52,391 bases of DNA. Source: a virus. A model generated the notes under the pieces. It was not told where the DNA came from. It ran no database searches and saw only the letters and a list, made by a program, of their open reading frames with translations. Each line of letters begins with the position of its first letter. Position 1 is the first letter of the stretch. Position numbers and translations under genes: made by a program. Location of the stretch: positions 1 through 52,391 of IMG/VR virus record IMGVR_UViG_3300028559_000054, one strand, 5' to 3'. Of this stretch, positions 9,001 through 17,725 are shown in pieces.

Positions 9001-12000
9001 CAGGCACTTATATGAATTCTCAAGAATCTATTGGTATGACCAATGTAATGAAAATATTAAGTCGAAGCATGCGAACCACAGATATCCAAATGAAAGACCT
9101 AACTACATCTGCAAGTAGCTCAAGTAAAGAAATAAAAAGTATTGGAGAGCCAGCAAAAAATATGAAAAGTGCTTTAGAAGGTTTTAGAGAAAAATCTGTA
9201 TATGCTTCTTTTGCAATATCATTAATTGGAGGTTTTGCCAATCAATTAGTCGGAGATAATAAAGCTTTGTCAAATAATATAAATGAATTAAGTCAAGGCA
9301 TGGGGACAGCATTAACTGCTGTTGGATTAATTCCTGGACCAATTGGGTTAGTCGCTGGCGGCGCCGCAGCTTTATATTCTGCTACAGCATTTTTAGCTAA
9401 GACTTTTAGAGATAACGGAGAACAAATAGGTAAAAATTTAGAAAAAATTAAAGAAGAAACGGCTAAATTTGCTTCTAGTACTCAAAAATATACAGACACA
9501 TTACAAAAATTAAACGAAGCATATTCTGATCCAAAATCTTCACTGGATACAATAGTTAAATTAAACAAAGAACTATATTCTTCAGCAAAAGATTTGCCAA
9601 ATGAATATAGAGCATATTTATTATCAATTACTGATGGTAAAAAATTACAAGAAGAAATAAATAGAATCCAAGCAGAAAAAAATAAAAAAGAAAGAGTCAC
9701 AGATTTTGCAAATAAAGCAAATGAATTACTTGGGGCTGGAACATTTGGGTATGGTGATATCTTTAAATCTGGAGGATTTAGCCCGGGGACAGCAGCTAAA
9801 GAATTTTTAAATTCATTAGAAGATGCAGATAAAGCTATTGAAAAAATAAATGTATCTTTATTAGATGTAAAGAAGCCAGAATTAATATCTTACTTAAAAG
9901 ATTTGGGCCTTAAAAATGAAGATTTGATGTCGATCTATAACAGAATGGGAGACCAAAATGTAAGTAAATTTGTCACAGCTTTATTCTTATCCGCGAACGA
10001 AGCCAAGAATACAGCTAAACAAATAGAAGCAATCTCTCCAGTTAGAGATGCGGAAATGAAAAAAATATTAGAAACAGAAAAAGCTGCATCTAGAGCAAGG
10101 GTAGCTTTAGATGGTTTGAATAATAATTTAGAAAATTTAATTGATAACGCTATAAAATCTGAAACATTCAGACAAAATTTTAAAGATCAAAATTCCGCAA
10201 ATACTAGAGACACTAAATTAAATCGAGCTGACAATTTAGTAGGACTTTATGAAAATTCTGCTTCGGGAGAGTCCTTAAATCAAGTTAGATCGCAAATATC
10301 TAAATTACAAAGAAATGAAGATTTATATAAAAACGTAAGAAATATACAAGCTTCATCAAAACAATCAATGTTTGAAGATGTAAGATCTTTTGCTAAAGAA
10401 TTAAATCAATCAAAAGAAGGCGATAATCAAGCATTAAGTAATGAACAATTAAAAAGTTTTAATGACAGATTATTAGAAATTTCTAGACAAAACTTAACGC
10501 CTAGCGAAACTCAAGGAGCTTTATCAAAAGAAATTGGTAATTTAGGAGGATCCTCAGATAAAACTTTACAAATACAGCAAAAATTAGCAGATTCAACAAG
10601 GTCTCAAAACCAACAAATTGGTACATTATCTGAAGAAGCCAAAAAAGCTAATATCATTGCTGCGGATAATTTAAATATTCAACAAAGAATACTCCAAATT
10701 AGAAGAGATACATCAACCGCAGGTGGTATTCAAGGATTTTTAGATCAAGGATCTTTTCAAAAAAGTAAAGAGTCATTTGACCAATATTCTAATATGTATA
10801 AATCTCCAGGCAAAGTATCCAGTGGGCGAGGTGCAGCTGGATTATTATCTGAAATAGTTCAATTTGCTGGAGGAAGTGTTAACGAAAAATTATTAGGAAG
10901 TCTTGGGCCATTAAAAGAACGAGCTATAAGCGGCAGATCACAAGACATAAAAAACCAAGCTAATTATTTTGCTAGAAAAAGTCCTGGATCTGGTAAGGTT
11001 TATAGAGACATTGCATCAAGGTCAAGAGAAATTGCTACAACTCAAATAGAGTCCTTGATTAAAGACCAAAATATTGGACAAAATGTAGATGAAATCACTA
11101 CTATATTGAAAGATATACAAAAAGAGCAAGCAACATTTACAACCGATTTAAATAATACTATAAACAGCGCAATTCAATCTATTGGGGATACTCTTGCCAG
11201 TAGCATAGACTCTTTGAAATCAATCATAGAAGGCGCTAGTGCTAAAAGCATTTTAGCTCAAGAACAAGTTGATGCGCAAAAAAATAAATCACAAGCTATA
11301 ATTTCTCAAGCTGGTGCAAAAAATGGTGTTAAAACGGCCAATGAACAAATAGGATTATTAGCGCCAAAAATACAAGAAAAAATTGATCCAATGATGGATT
11401 TTAAAAACAAAGGAATATTTGAAAGTCCAAGAGCTTTTGAACAACGCCGCGCAGGTTTACAAGACATATTAAAATCAATATCTGGCTCAAAACCAGTTTC
11501 TAATGAAAGTCTAAAAAGAGCAAATATTCAAGGCTCAGACCCAGTAAAACAATTAATAGATCAATATAATGAACAAGTTACGACCTTAGAAGTTTCTAAA
11601 TCAGCTATTGAGAACGCAACAAGTTCAATAAAAATTTTTGAATCTCAACTTCAATCTTTAAATGGGAAAATAACAGAAGTAAATAAAAATTTAGATAACA
11701 AAGCAAATACCAATGGATATAAACCTTTGCCTGCTAATGTCGCTGCTGCTCAAGCTAAACTTTTTAATAGTACTCCAGAGAAAATAGAGGCTGAAAGAAA
11801 AAGATATTACACACCTGCAATTGACCAAACCATGCAGCAAGACCCAGCTCAAAGACAAAAACTTTTAGAGTATTGGAAGAATTATAATCCACAAAATAAA
11901 AACAATAGTCTGAATAAGGTCGATGTTGGAGGAAAAGTGCAAATAGAAAAACCAGAAACACCTTTGGATCTAACAGTCAACGGCTCAATTTCTATAAATG

Positions 12001-12185
12001 AACCAACTTTTACAGTTAAAATAGATCCTAATTCAGATTTAAGTTCTGCAGTCACTCCAGTTATAGAACAATGGCTATCTCAAACTCAAGGCACATTAAA
12101 TGAAAAATTTAATAATGATATTAGAAAATTACAAGAAGATATTACTTCATTAGGAGGACAAAGAAAAGCTCCTGCTTTATTTTAA
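6069..12185 (+). CDS. Tape measure protein
   Basis: 2038 aa; sets tail length and passes through the tube during assembly. The N-terminal part (about residues 50-400) matches the phage tape-measure core: an AAS/AGAIFAVQKAF helical stretch, VEKALTDINVILNVSEKSL, then SFSEVAKSAAEFSRQG and NSFKTIFTRLQRPS. Two hydrophobic segments follow, at about 1042-1060 (VYASFAISLIGGFANQLV) and 1077-1113 (GLIPGPIGLVAGGAAALYSA). The remainder is helical and Gln/Lys/Asn/Ser-rich. Between them, a middle region (about 545-970) carries four copies of the hexapeptide GF(I/V)PN(F/L) at residues 545, 628, 892 and 964. At about 1.5 angstrom per residue the tail would be near 300 nm. It is the longest gene in the window, with a good ribosome binding site (AAGAGGAT). 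Confidence 0.9.
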   Translation: MAQGGDNIIIDVLGNTKPLEKDIARVANQALTLNTKGFSQPLGKITGQLGEFEKSLAASNARVIAFGASAGAIFAVQKAFSETIKSVIQVEKALTDINVILNVSEKSLSQFGSKLFDIAKNTGLSFSEVAKSAAEFSRQGLSLEDTLKRTSDALILTRLSGLDTVSSVEALTAAINSFSSSALNSTEIVNKLAAVDASFAVSSADLAESIKRVGSSASDVGVSFDQLIALVTSAQQVTSRGGSVIGNSFKTIFTRLQRPSTLDALEQIGVATKDQEGNILPLIQILNQLAKQYDTLGSVQKAQIAETVGGVFQINILKATLGDLSKEYSIYSRALGISGGATDEANRRNEALNQTLSATLNKTLVNLQSTSTEIGNLAFAPALEKALGGLNAILENFGTKDSENIGAKIGQGLSTGLGNFLSGPGLLLGAASLIKIFERLTVFTADAFKQITGLNTQSVEQKTLQTQILNLIGSNPQIIEQINKGNLNTTSLHQQILSLIEQETIAMQKQLAVASSLSQTLMASGVRVPATGPMKGAAVKTKAFGFIPNLSNNQEVMGAILGGYDPGDVRKKSIPDYGTVTYNSAEKIKKFPGMKQPAIMPPASSSAGEMYKRNFEAAHGFNPYANSGFVPNFKSKVEQQYGFRNLLKDDYIQLAGAEAKIAKLERNKSLQNDRTIVEQRGEVFIKKDKKNIITSQLRTTERDAAEKRGKKEGGMTRSKSVLVYPDLEGGKGFQGGGRAKDGTFYKFPIFPFPGGNEQIPDLLYDNVSTSLVGVAKDYISGITSRPNLVKSDLFESYVRSNLSRSAVEASTGQVFESAIKASINRVNTSEIDNMDLDGPEIKAIASRFKGAKGLSSFQDGDFKNSLSKGNLDSFADKLLYKDNKRKTSKFNGFIPNFSPVSKALKTENKMGGKGVLDFEPGLGLYVRDQKTQPNFNAVKKDHPEGIASAVSNSFALQKGASALGFVPNFSSNPFSATTGTYMNSQESIGMTNVMKILSRSMRTTDIQMKDLTTSASSSSKEIKSIGEPAKNMKSALEGFREKSVYASFAISLIGGFANQLVGDNKALSNNINELSQGMGTALTAVGLIPGPIGLVAGGAAALYSATAFLAKTFRDNGEQIGKNLEKIKEETAKFASSTQKYTDTLQKLNEAYSDPKSSLDTIVKLNKELYSSAKDLPNEYRAYLLSITDGKKLQEEINRIQAEKNKKERVTDFANKANELLGAGTFGYGDIFKSGGFSPGTAAKEFLNSLEDADKAIEKINVSLLDVKKPELISYLKDLGLKNEDLMSIYNRMGDQNVSKFVTALFLSANEAKNTAKQIEAISPVRDAEMKKILETEKAASRARVALDGLNNNLENLIDNAIKSETFRQNFKDQNSANTRDTKLNRADNLVGLYENSASGESLNQVRSQISKLQRNEDLYKNVRNIQASSKQSMFEDVRSFAKELNQSKEGDNQALSNEQLKSFNDRLLEISRQNLTPSETQGALSKEIGNLGGSSDKTLQIQQKLADSTRSQNQQIGTLSEEAKKANIIAADNLNIQQRILQIRRDTSTAGGIQGFLDQGSFQKSKESFDQYSNMYKSPGKVSSGRGAAGLLSEIVQFAGGSVNEKLLGSLGPLKERAISGRSQDIKNQANYFARKSPGSGKVYRDIASRSREIATTQIESLIKDQNIGQNVDEITTILKDIQKEQATFTTDLNNTINSAIQSIGDTLASSIDSLKSIIEGASAKSILAQEQVDAQKNKSQAIISQAGAKNGVKTANEQIGLLAPKIQEKIDPMMDFKNKGIFESPRAFEQRRAGLQDILKSISGSKPVSNESLKRANIQGSDPVKQLIDQYNEQVTTLEVSKSAIENATSSIKIFESQLQSLNGKITEVNKNLDNKANTNGYKPLPANVAAAQAKLFNSTPEKIEAERKRYYTPAIDQTMQQDPAQRQKLLEYWKNYNPQNKNNSLNKVDVGGKVQIEKPETPLDLTVNGSISINEPTFTVKIDPNSDLSSAVTPVIEQWLSQTQGTLNEKFNNDIRKLQEDITSLGGQRKAPALF

Positions 12186-12196
12186 AGAAATAATTT

Positions 12197-13834
12197 ATGG
12201 CTTATACATTTTCAGACGCGACTCTATTAACTTATGAGATGGCCAATAATTTTTTAGGAGAGGGATTATTTTCTTTAAATAGTAAAAAAAATATATCTAT
12301 TCGTGGCATCTTAGACAATAGATACAGTAATTTAGACTCAGATGGGATAAAAGAATCTATTGATAAGATAAAAACTATAACTGATAGTACGTTCGGAGTC
12401 TATGATGATATTGTTGTAAATGGAATTAATTTAGGAAAAGGTAATATAATAAATGTATCTTTTCCAAAAAATAACCCAATTAGAATAGGCGAATACGTTT
12501 ATACGATAGAAGTAACGAATAATTCAGATTTCTCTAATTCTCCAACAGGCTCTATTTATGGAAATTATATAACTGGCGTAACGGGCGTTATTTCTAATTT
12601 TGATGAAAACTTTAGATTTCAATATGAAAATGATGGTAGATACAATTATAGCCATGAAGTAAATTTAAGATTTTTTGATGATAATTCAGATGTAATTACA
12701 AAGTCTAAAAGTTTAGCAGAGAATCTTTTTAATGATAACATTTCTATTGGATTAATAGGTCCTTATTCTGGGATTTATAAAGATTTAAGAAATAAGAATA
12801 ACTATTTTAGAGAAACCTACAACCTAATAGATAAATCTTGTTCTTTTTCTAAAAATATTACAATAGACACAAAAAATAATAATAACTATACAAATCAAGT
12901 TTCACATAATATAACATTTGATACAAATGGAAAAATTACAGTAAAAGAAGATGGGTTGATAACTGCTTTAGATAATACTTTGAATTTCACTGCAGAAAAT
13001 TATTTCAATGATGCTGTATCTAATTCATATAATAGGTGCCAAAATTTATTAAATACCTATAGCCAAAAATATAGTTTAGGTACATCAGATAATTTATATG
13101 CAAAACCATTTGATTTAGGCAAAACTATTAATATTTTCGATAACTCTTTGAGCTACAATATATCTTACGTAAACGATATGGCTTTTGAAGGCAATTTAAT
13201 AAATCAATATAGCATAAATATTTCTCAAGATAACCGTGGTTTTCAAACCTATACGGAGAATGGTGAAATTACAAAAGCTGGTCAACTTGGTACGATATCA
13301 AATTTAAGTGATATTAAGACCAAATATCAAGAAGCCCAAAGCAGAGCATCTTCAGCTTATCCGACTTTTAAATATACTAATAACTCATTAAGTTTTGATT
13401 TAGTTAATAACTATTATGATAATGTTTTTAATTATTCTTTAGAAAAAACAAACGATAATTCAATTTTAGAAAACGACCCATATTATAAAAGCTTAGAAGT
13501 AAAAATAGAAGATCAATTGCCTTTTGATACAACGAAAGAATATATTATCCCAAATAAAATTCCAAAAAATATCTTATTTTTATATGGAAATAACGTAGAA
13601 ATTGGTGAGAGAAATATCACAATAAATGGGGTATTAAATAGACCAAATTCTAATATATGGAATTCTCCAGCATCTTTTCCAGTTGAAAATTTAAAAAGTT
13701 TAGCAATTGAAAGAGGCTTAAATTCAGTAAGCACAGAGTCTTTTATAGATAATATAAATTATAATTATGGTTCTGATTATAATTTTACATTTAATGTTGG
13801 TATTAAATATTTAAAAGCGAGTGGGAGTGCCTAA
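12197..13834 (+). CDS. Distal tail / baseplate structural protein
   Basis: 545 aa, beta-rich and full of Asn, Ser, Tyr and Ile. It begins 11 nt after the tape measure stop. Segments such as FDDIVVNGINLGKG-like strands and a run ITVKEDGLITALDNTLNF followed by AENYFNDAVSNSYNRCQNLL resemble KSVTLNHSISARGLN followed by SNALQNAIDFVKTY in the next protein. That suggests a shared repeated tail domain. No enzyme motif is seen. Position after the tape measure indicates a distal tail or baseplate protein. Confidence 0.5.
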   Translation: MAYTFSDATLLTYEMANNFLGEGLFSLNSKKNISIRGILDNRYSNLDSDGIKESIDKIKTITDSTFGVYDDIVVNGINLGKGNIINVSFPKNNPIRIGEYVYTIEVTNNSDFSNSPTGSIYGNYITGVTGVISNFDENFRFQYENDGRYNYSHEVNLRFFDDNSDVITKSKSLAENLFNDNISIGLIGPYSGIYKDLRNKNNYFRETYNLIDKSCSFSKNITIDTKNNNNYTNQVSHNITFDTNGKITVKEDGLITALDNTLNFTAENYFNDAVSNSYNRCQNLLNTYSQKYSLGTSDNLYAKPFDLGKTINIFDNSLSYNISYVNDMAFEGNLINQYSINISQDNRGFQTYTENGEITKAGQLGTISNLSDIKTKYQEAQSRASSAYPTFKYTNNSLSFDLVNNYYDNVFNYSLEKTNDNSILENDPYYKSLEVKIEDQLPFDTTKEYIIPNKIPKNILFLYGNNVEIGERNITINGVLNRPNSNIWNSPASFPVENLKSLAIERGLNSVSTESFIDNINYNYGSDYNFTFNVGIKYLKASGSA

Positions 13835-15894
13835 TGAATATCATAAGATATAATAATCAAAATATTCCGTACCCAACTCCATTTGTTACATTAAATCAAG
13901 GAAATACATCTTTCAATAGGAATTGGGGAAAAGATACAACTATAAATCTAGAAGGTAAATTAACTGGAGATTATGAAAATATAAGAAAATCTCAAAGCGG
14001 ATTGTTGGATATATTTAATCAAAATTTTGGCAATTTTGAAATATATGAAGCAACAGGTAGTACTGGATTTAGTTTTGATTTCACATCTGTTCGCACATTC
14101 TCAACAACGGGATATTATAGTGGTCTAAGTGGAGTATATATGCCTAAAAATTCTAATTTAATACTTCGAATAGATGGAAACTATGCAGGATTTCCAATGC
14201 TTTGGCAAAGATCTAAAGATAAAATAAATTGGACAAATTTTACTTTATATAAAACTAATTATTATTCAGGTTTTGCTATTCCTTATATTCCTTTTGATTC
14301 AATTCGCTTATATCCTCAATCTTCTCCATATATAAATTATCCAGTAAATAGCTTGACATACCATACCGAGTTGGGAGACCAAAATAATCCAAATATAAAT
14401 CGTCGAGGAATTTATACTGGAAATATTGATGACAATAATTACATTAGATTAATGATAACTGGACCAGGTGGAGCAGATGCAACTCAGCCACGAGCTAATT
14501 TAATTGCAAGTGGCTTTGATGCAGAAAAAATTTATGAAAAAAGTGGAATTATAATTAAATCTATAAATTTTAATGAATCTCCATACTTTGGAGTATTAGA
14601 TTATAATATTGAATTAAATTCATTAGAGTTTAGTGGTAATGTCACAGATCCTAAAAATGAATTTTCTTTTACTGAAAATAAAGATAAAAGCGTAACATTA
14701 AATCACTCTATTTCAGCAAGGGGATTGAACACAAATACAAATTCTTATAAATCAAACGCTTTACAAAACGCTATAGATTTCGTTAAAACTTATACAGGTT
14801 TAAATAATATACCCACGCTTAAATTTATTTCTGGAGTAAATTCAAGAAATTTTTATTTACAAAATTTTTCTGAATCTATTGATCGTTTAAATGGAACATA
14901 TTCTATTGAAGAAGAATACCAAGCTTCTCTTTTAAATACAGGGCTATCTGGTAATTTAAGTTATACAATTAATATCGATTCTGGCGTAAGTTCAAATTTT
15001 TTACAGATAAATATAAGAGGAGGTTATAAAGGTGCTCATAATGGAGACATCAATCAACTTAGAAATTCTTTAAATATTACAAGTTTAATAACTGGTAGTT
15101 ATAGCGGTTATTTTAACCCTACCCCTTTGCAATATAACATATCTGAAAATACTGGAGAAAATTCAATAAGCTTCGATTATTCTTTTGATAATATTGATTT
15201 ACCAAATCCATATTTTAAATATTCTACTTCTGTTTCAAGAAATGCTCTAGAGCAGGTTTGTAATGTCCAAGTCCAAGGCGAAATGATCGCCAGAGGGAAT
15301 CTCAAATATAGATCTTCATTAATAAATTCTAATATATCTAATTTAACTAATTCATTCTTATCTATAGCCACTGGCGCTTTGAGTGGGTTTAAAGATCTTA
15401 ATAATTTGACTATAAATAGTCCTTTAAGATTCAAAAATATGACTATAAATAAGAATATAAATGAAGGTAAACTAACTGCTACTGCAGATTATGATGATAA
15501 ATACATGCCAGCTGGATATTTTCTTGATAGCGCATATTCTGTGTCTATTGAAGCTCCTTATTGGTATATGAACAATGTTCCTACCTGTAATGTATATGGC
15601 CGTCATATAATTAATGATTTTGATATTACAACTTTACCCAAATTAAATATGAATGTTAATGCAAAAATGAATATAGACTCTGCGGTTAGCGAAACAACTG
15701 CAAAGATTGATATTAAAAATATAACTAAAAATATTATACCCACGGTTTATGATTTCAATGTAAAATTGAAAGAAAATGAAAATGTAACAAAAAAATATTA
15801 TAATCTAAATAGCGTTTCCGAGATATCATACAACTTGAACAAAGTAGCTACAAAGAATGAAAATGGCTTATTGCCAAAATTTAATTCCCTATAA
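13834..15894 (+). CDS. Distal tail / baseplate structural protein, related to its upstream neighbour
   Basis: 686 aa. The start codon overlaps the upstream stop (TAATG), with GGGAGTG as ribosome binding site. The N-terminus (NIIRYNNQNIPYPTPFVTLN) leads into beta-rich sequence. Two internal stretches look alike, SFTENKDKSVTLNHSISARG and ISENTGENSISFDYSFDNID, each followed by a helix (SNALQNAIDFVKTY; RNALEQVCNVQVQGEMIARG). This suggests a repeated domain shared with the previous protein. No catalytic motif is seen. It is probably a tail-tip structural ring or fibre-anchoring protein. Confidence 0.45.
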   Translation: MNIIRYNNQNIPYPTPFVTLNQGNTSFNRNWGKDTTINLEGKLTGDYENIRKSQSGLLDIFNQNFGNFEIYEATGSTGFSFDFTSVRTFSTTGYYSGLSGVYMPKNSNLILRIDGNYAGFPMLWQRSKDKINWTNFTLYKTNYYSGFAIPYIPFDSIRLYPQSSPYINYPVNSLTYHTELGDQNNPNINRRGIYTGNIDDNNYIRLMITGPGGADATQPRANLIASGFDAEKIYEKSGIIIKSINFNESPYFGVLDYNIELNSLEFSGNVTDPKNEFSFTENKDKSVTLNHSISARGLNTNTNSYKSNALQNAIDFVKTYTGLNNIPTLKFISGVNSRNFYLQNFSESIDRLNGTYSIEEEYQASLLNTGLSGNLSYTINIDSGVSSNFLQINIRGGYKGAHNGDINQLRNSLNITSLITGSYSGYFNPTPLQYNISENTGENSISFDYSFDNIDLPNPYFKYSTSVSRNALEQVCNVQVQGEMIARGNLKYRSSLINSNISNLTNSFLSIATGALSGFKDLNNLTINSPLRFKNMTINKNINEGKLTATADYDDKYMPAGYFLDSAYSVSIEAPYWYMNNVPTCNVYGRHIINDFDITTLPKLNMNVNAKMNIDSAVSETTAKIDIKNITKNIIPTVYDFNVKLKENENVTKKYYNLNSVSEISYNLNKVATKNENGLLPKFNSL

Positions 15895-15896
15895 TT

Positions 15897-17705
15897 ATGA
15901 AAAAAGATTTTATTTTTAATTATTTAGCTGAAAGTTATAAGGATACTGGTATATTAAGTATATATTATGATTTTAGTGGTGCTTCTGGGTTATTTGTTCC
16001 AAATAATTTATATCCAATCAATACCCAGTTTGGTAAGATTAATTCTAATTATTTTATCAACAGTGAAAATTCTCCAGGAGTATTTATTTCTTGCTACAAC
16101 CAGCAGTCTTATACTGGCTCTGGTATATTTCAAGGCCAAAATAATTTAAAAGTATTAAATAATTTAAGTGGAAGCAACATGACTTTATTTTATAATTTTG
16201 GAAATATATCTTGCGACAAAAATTTTACTATAAGTTCTCAACAGTACCAAATTCCAACTGGTTATACTCAAGTTTTAAGTTATTTAGAGTCAAAACCAAA
16301 TTCTTCTAATCCATTTGAAATAACTCTTGGTTTAAATGATTTAAATAAATTAATTTTAGAGTTTTCTGGTGGAAAAGAATCTTATAGATCTATTAATTTT
16401 GTTGAGCTTGGTTTTCAAAATATAGTTTCTATGAGATTAAATGATAATTATATTGAATATACGTACTTTGATGTGATAGAAGACGAAATAAATAACAAAT
16501 CAATTTCATTTACGGGTGATTATTTTAAACAAGAAAAAAATATTTATATTGGTAATTTGCCTACAGAAAAATATAAAAATGGTTATACTGGGTATTTTGG
16601 CCTTGTAGATGGGTTTACTGCTTATAATCAATATATTGATGAATCTTCATGTTCTGAATTAGCTAGATTATTTTTAAAAACTGGTGATCAATTTCAACAA
16701 ATAAATCTGACTGGAATAACATACAATATAATTCAAAGTGGATTTCTAAATCCTACTGGTGTTTTAGGTACTGGAATTACTGGTTATCAATTAATTCCGT
16801 CCAATGAAATTATAAATGCCGCTTGTGGTGATAATTGTATTGTTTACTTAAGATCTGGTATTACTGGAATAATTACTGGAGAAAAGATTGAATATAAAAT
16901 CATAAGCCAACAGCAGCAATCTAATAATCAAAGTACGATTAAATATAACCTTTATGATCAAGAATATGCTGGTAGATTTACAAAAAATAATATTGTATTT
17001 AATACAAAATTAGATTCTGATGACATTTTTGAAATTCAATTATATAAAGATGTAGATACAAAAATTGAAACTCCAAATTATGCAAATGCTTCAAATATTT
17101 ATATTACAAATGATATGCTCGCAGATAGAAATTTATTAATATTTTTTAATGGTCAAAATATAAACTCTGGACATTATGAATTGCTTAATAACAATACTAA
17201 TTTTCGTATATACCAATCTAGTGATAATATCAATGATGTAGTTTTATATACTATCTCAAATTTTTCTGAGATTGATACTTTTATATTTAATAATACTGGT
17301 GAGAATCCAAATTCCAATTCCCTCAAGTACGTTGGTAAATTAAATAACAATTTATATGATGTATTTTTAAATGGTCAAAAATTGATAAGTGGGCTTAATT
17401 ATACTGTATCTGGACTAAATTCAAATACTGGGTTATATTTAAGAGAGAATTTACCTTCTGGAGAAGTATATGCTATAAAAGATAATTTCTTTTATAAAGC
17501 TACTGGAAATAATTTAAAATATTATTCACCATATGGAATAAACTATAATAATGAAAGAATATGGGTTAATGGGCTTTATCAAAATAAAAATGAAAATTAT
17601 CTATTGACTTCATGCTTTAATAAGTCGCTTTTAACTAATGAAGAGCTAAAAACTAAGAATAATTCGATATTCTCAGGAGATAATTATCGGTTTAATTTAG
17701 TGTAA
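15897..17705 (+). CDS. Tail-tip protein with lectin-like (LamG-type) region
   Basis: 602 aa, without a good ribosome binding site, 2 nt after the upstream stop. Residues about 90-260 have the strand pattern of concanavalin-A/LamG domains: MTLFYNFGNISCDKNFTISS, then PFEITLGLNDLNKLILEFSG, then GYTGYFGLVDGFTAYNQYI ending in a helix SCSELARLFLKTGD. Later parts repeat short modules of the form 'LLIFFNGQNINSGHYEL' and 'DVFLNGQKLISGLNYTVSG', which look like two copies of a fibre or adhesion module. Likely role: a carbohydrate-contacting tail-tip component. The lectin call is by pattern only. Confidence 0.45.
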   Translation: MKKDFIFNYLAESYKDTGILSIYYDFSGASGLFVPNNLYPINTQFGKINSNYFINSENSPGVFISCYNQQSYTGSGIFQGQNNLKVLNNLSGSNMTLFYNFGNISCDKNFTISSQQYQIPTGYTQVLSYLESKPNSSNPFEITLGLNDLNKLILEFSGGKESYRSINFVELGFQNIVSMRLNDNYIEYTYFDVIEDEINNKSISFTGDYFKQEKNIYIGNLPTEKYKNGYTGYFGLVDGFTAYNQYIDESSCSELARLFLKTGDQFQQINLTGITYNIIQSGFLNPTGVLGTGITGYQLIPSNEIINAACGDNCIVYLRSGITGIITGEKIEYKIISQQQQSNNQSTIKYNLYDQEYAGRFTKNNIVFNTKLDSDDIFEIQLYKDVDTKIETPNYANASNIYITNDMLADRNLLIFFNGQNINSGHYELLNNNTNFRIYQSSDNINDVVLYTISNFSEIDTFIFNNTGENPNSNSLKYVGKLNNNLYDVFLNGQKLISGLNYTVSGLNSNTGLYLRENLPSGEVYAIKDNFFYKATGNNLKYYSPYGINYNNERIWVNGLYQNKNENYLLTSCFNKSLLTNEELKTKNNSIFSGDNYRFNLV

Positions 17706-17709
17706 ATAT
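17700..17709 (+). promoter_or_regulatory. Putative late promoter motif before the hub gene
   Basis: GTGTAAATAT overlaps the stop codon of the upstream gene and ends 16 nt before the ATG at 17726, exactly the spacing seen before the tape measure gene. A ribosome binding site AAGGA lies between. Inferred from recurrence. Confidence 0.3.
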
Positions 17710-17725
17710 ACTCAAGGAATAAGGT

